Positions 6,638 to 7,563 of a DNA stretch of 7,563 bases are shown here, in pieces (positions within the stretch are counted from its first letter, which is position 1; the number at the start of each line of letters is the position of its first letter). The stretch is taken from positions 1-7,563 of the forward strand of contig CATPBY010000545.1 of NCBI GenBank assembly GCA_955652845.1, written 5' to 3'. Under the pieces are notes generated by a model. The model worked only from the letters and a program-made list of their open reading frames with translations. It ran no database searches and was not told the DNA's origin. Source of the stretch: an uncultured Terriglobales bacterium. Lineage in GTDB: Bacteria > Acidobacteriota > Terriglobia > Terriglobales > Acidobacteriaceae. The translations under genes were made by a program, and so were the position numbers.

Positions 6638-7563
6638 TTATTGAATAGTCGCGGCTTCTTTAGCCGCAACAGTTTCCTTGTTTGCGAACTTGGACACATC
6701 TGGACACAACAAATTACCGAGTTGATCCGCTACCCGCCTGTCATCCTCGCTGACCGCGTGAGTGTAGACGGCCATTGTGATGTCAGAGCCAAGAGCGTGC
6801 CCTAGTCGCTCCTGCCTCACCTTCATCGGTGCATTCAGCCTGTCCATAAGGCTGCCGTTACTGTGACGGAAGGCATGCAGTCCACAGCGTTTGATCCCCA
6901 GCGAATCGAGCAAGGGATGTAGCTTCGAGCGCATCAGATTGCATGGTGCCCACGGTCGTCCTGTACATGTGGTGAAAACCAAACCGAGAGGATTCGATCG
7001 CCACGTGCCCAGGAAAGACCGCAGATGCCCGTTGAGTTTTGGCGAGATTGCAAATTGCCGGATGGAGTTTACGGTCTTGGGACTCTGCACCTGCCCCCGC
7101 CAGACGCTTTGCCTGACATTGACAATGCAGCTCTCCAGGTCCATGTCCTCGACCCGCAAGCCACACAATTCACCAGCTCGCATGCCGGTCTCTGCCGCTA
7201 ACCAGTAAAAGGTCCTTTCAGGTTCATTCGCCGCAGCGAGAATCTTGTGGATCGCATCCACAGTGAAGAAGAATCGCATGGGACGATGCGTCTTCGGCAG
7301 CACAATGCCATCGAAGGGATTGTGCGTTACATATCCCCACGCTTTTGCACTGTTCCACATCATGCGAAGCGAGAGGATGAAATTACGGCAAGTCTTCGGG
7401 GAGTGATTGCAGTTCTGTACAAACATCTGGAGAGCCTGCCCCCCGATATTTTTCATCGAATACCCTCCGAAGTAGGGAATCAGCCACCTGTTGAGCTGGC
7501 TCCTAATAACCGCCTGGGTTGAGGGTTTGTGCTGAGTCAATGCATTGGCTTGCCAGATGGCTG
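6638..7563 (-). CDS. Tyrosine recombinase / site-specific integrase, N-terminus cut by window edge
   Basis: A phage-type integrase that would cut and rejoin DNA through a 3'-phosphotyrosine. The frame is open to the right edge: seven complete codons (AIWQANA) precede a TTG at 7540, so the true start lies outside. Residues are counted from that TTG. A core-binding, SAM-like segment spans about 5-80 (KPSTQAVIRSQLNRWLIPYFG, NFILSLRMMWNSAKAWGYV, NPFDGIVLP). The catalytic domain spans about 90-275, with R121 (TGMRAGELCGLR), K155 (SPKTVNSIRQF), H222 and R225 (HAFRH), H248 (RLGHALG) and the nucleophile Y259 (MAVYTHA). The whole R-K-H-R-H-Y set is intact, so the enzyme is probably active. A short Ala/Lys-rich tail ends it. 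It may mark an integrated element extending to the right; no cargo, excisionase or tRNA target is visible here. Confidence 0.93.
   Translation of the reverse strand, partial: AIWQANALTQHKPSTQAVIRSQLNRWLIPYFGGYSMKNIGGQALQMFVQNCNHSPKTCRNFILSLRMMWNSAKAWGYVTHNPFDGIVLPKTHRPMRFFFTVDAIHKILAAANEPERTFYWLAAETGMRAGELCGLRVEDMDLESCIVNVRQSVWRGQVQSPKTVNSIRQFAISPKLNGHLRSFLGTWRSNPLGLVFTTCTGRPWAPCNLMRSKLHPLLDSLGIKRCGLHAFRHSNGSLMDRLNAPMKVRQERLGHALGSDITMAVYTHAVSEDDRRVADQLGNLLCPDVSKFANKETVAAKEAATIQ

Overview
All six genes I can support lie on the minus strand, so transcription runs from high to low coordinates. The window looks like a chromosomal stretch of a moderately GC-rich Gram-negative bacterium. The best guess is Acidobacteriota: the PilZ protein with a Cys/His front end, the BON/glycine-zipper lipoprotein and this type of RND pump resemble proteins I associate with that phylum. 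This assignment is inference by resemblance, not a search result.

In transcription order: (a) 7563-6638, a tyrosine recombinase cut by the right window edge, with all catalytic residues visible. (b) A 110-bp gap (6528-6637) with an imperfect tandem direct repeat and an interrupted inverted repeat. (c) 6527-5985, a PilZ-domain protein with an N-terminal CxH...CxxC cluster. (d) 5820-4732, a lipoprotein made of a BON domain, a proline-rich linker, a beta-rich segment and a glycine zipper, followed by a hairpin that is probably its terminator. (e) A tripartite efflux operon: RND inner-membrane pump (4516-1346), periplasmic adaptor (1323-82) and the first 28 codons of an outer-membrane factor lipoprotein (85 to beyond base 1).

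The efflux genes form one tight unit: 22 bp between pump and adaptor, and a 4-bp GTGA overlap between adaptor and outer-membrane factor. The order is pump, adaptor, outer-membrane factor, rather than the more usual adaptor first. An extended -10 promoter embedded in a 10-bp palindrome lies about 40 bp upstream of the pump and is the likely control point. No regulator gene is in the window. The pump keeps the Asp-Asp proton-relay pair of TM4 but has Ala where AcrB has the TM10 lysine.

I see no CRISPR array, tRNA, rRNA, insertion sequence or defence system. The most notable points are the altered proton relay, the layout of the BON lipoprotein, the atypical PilZ protein, and the repeats next to the recombinase. 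Nothing here convincingly amounts to an undescribed multi-gene system.
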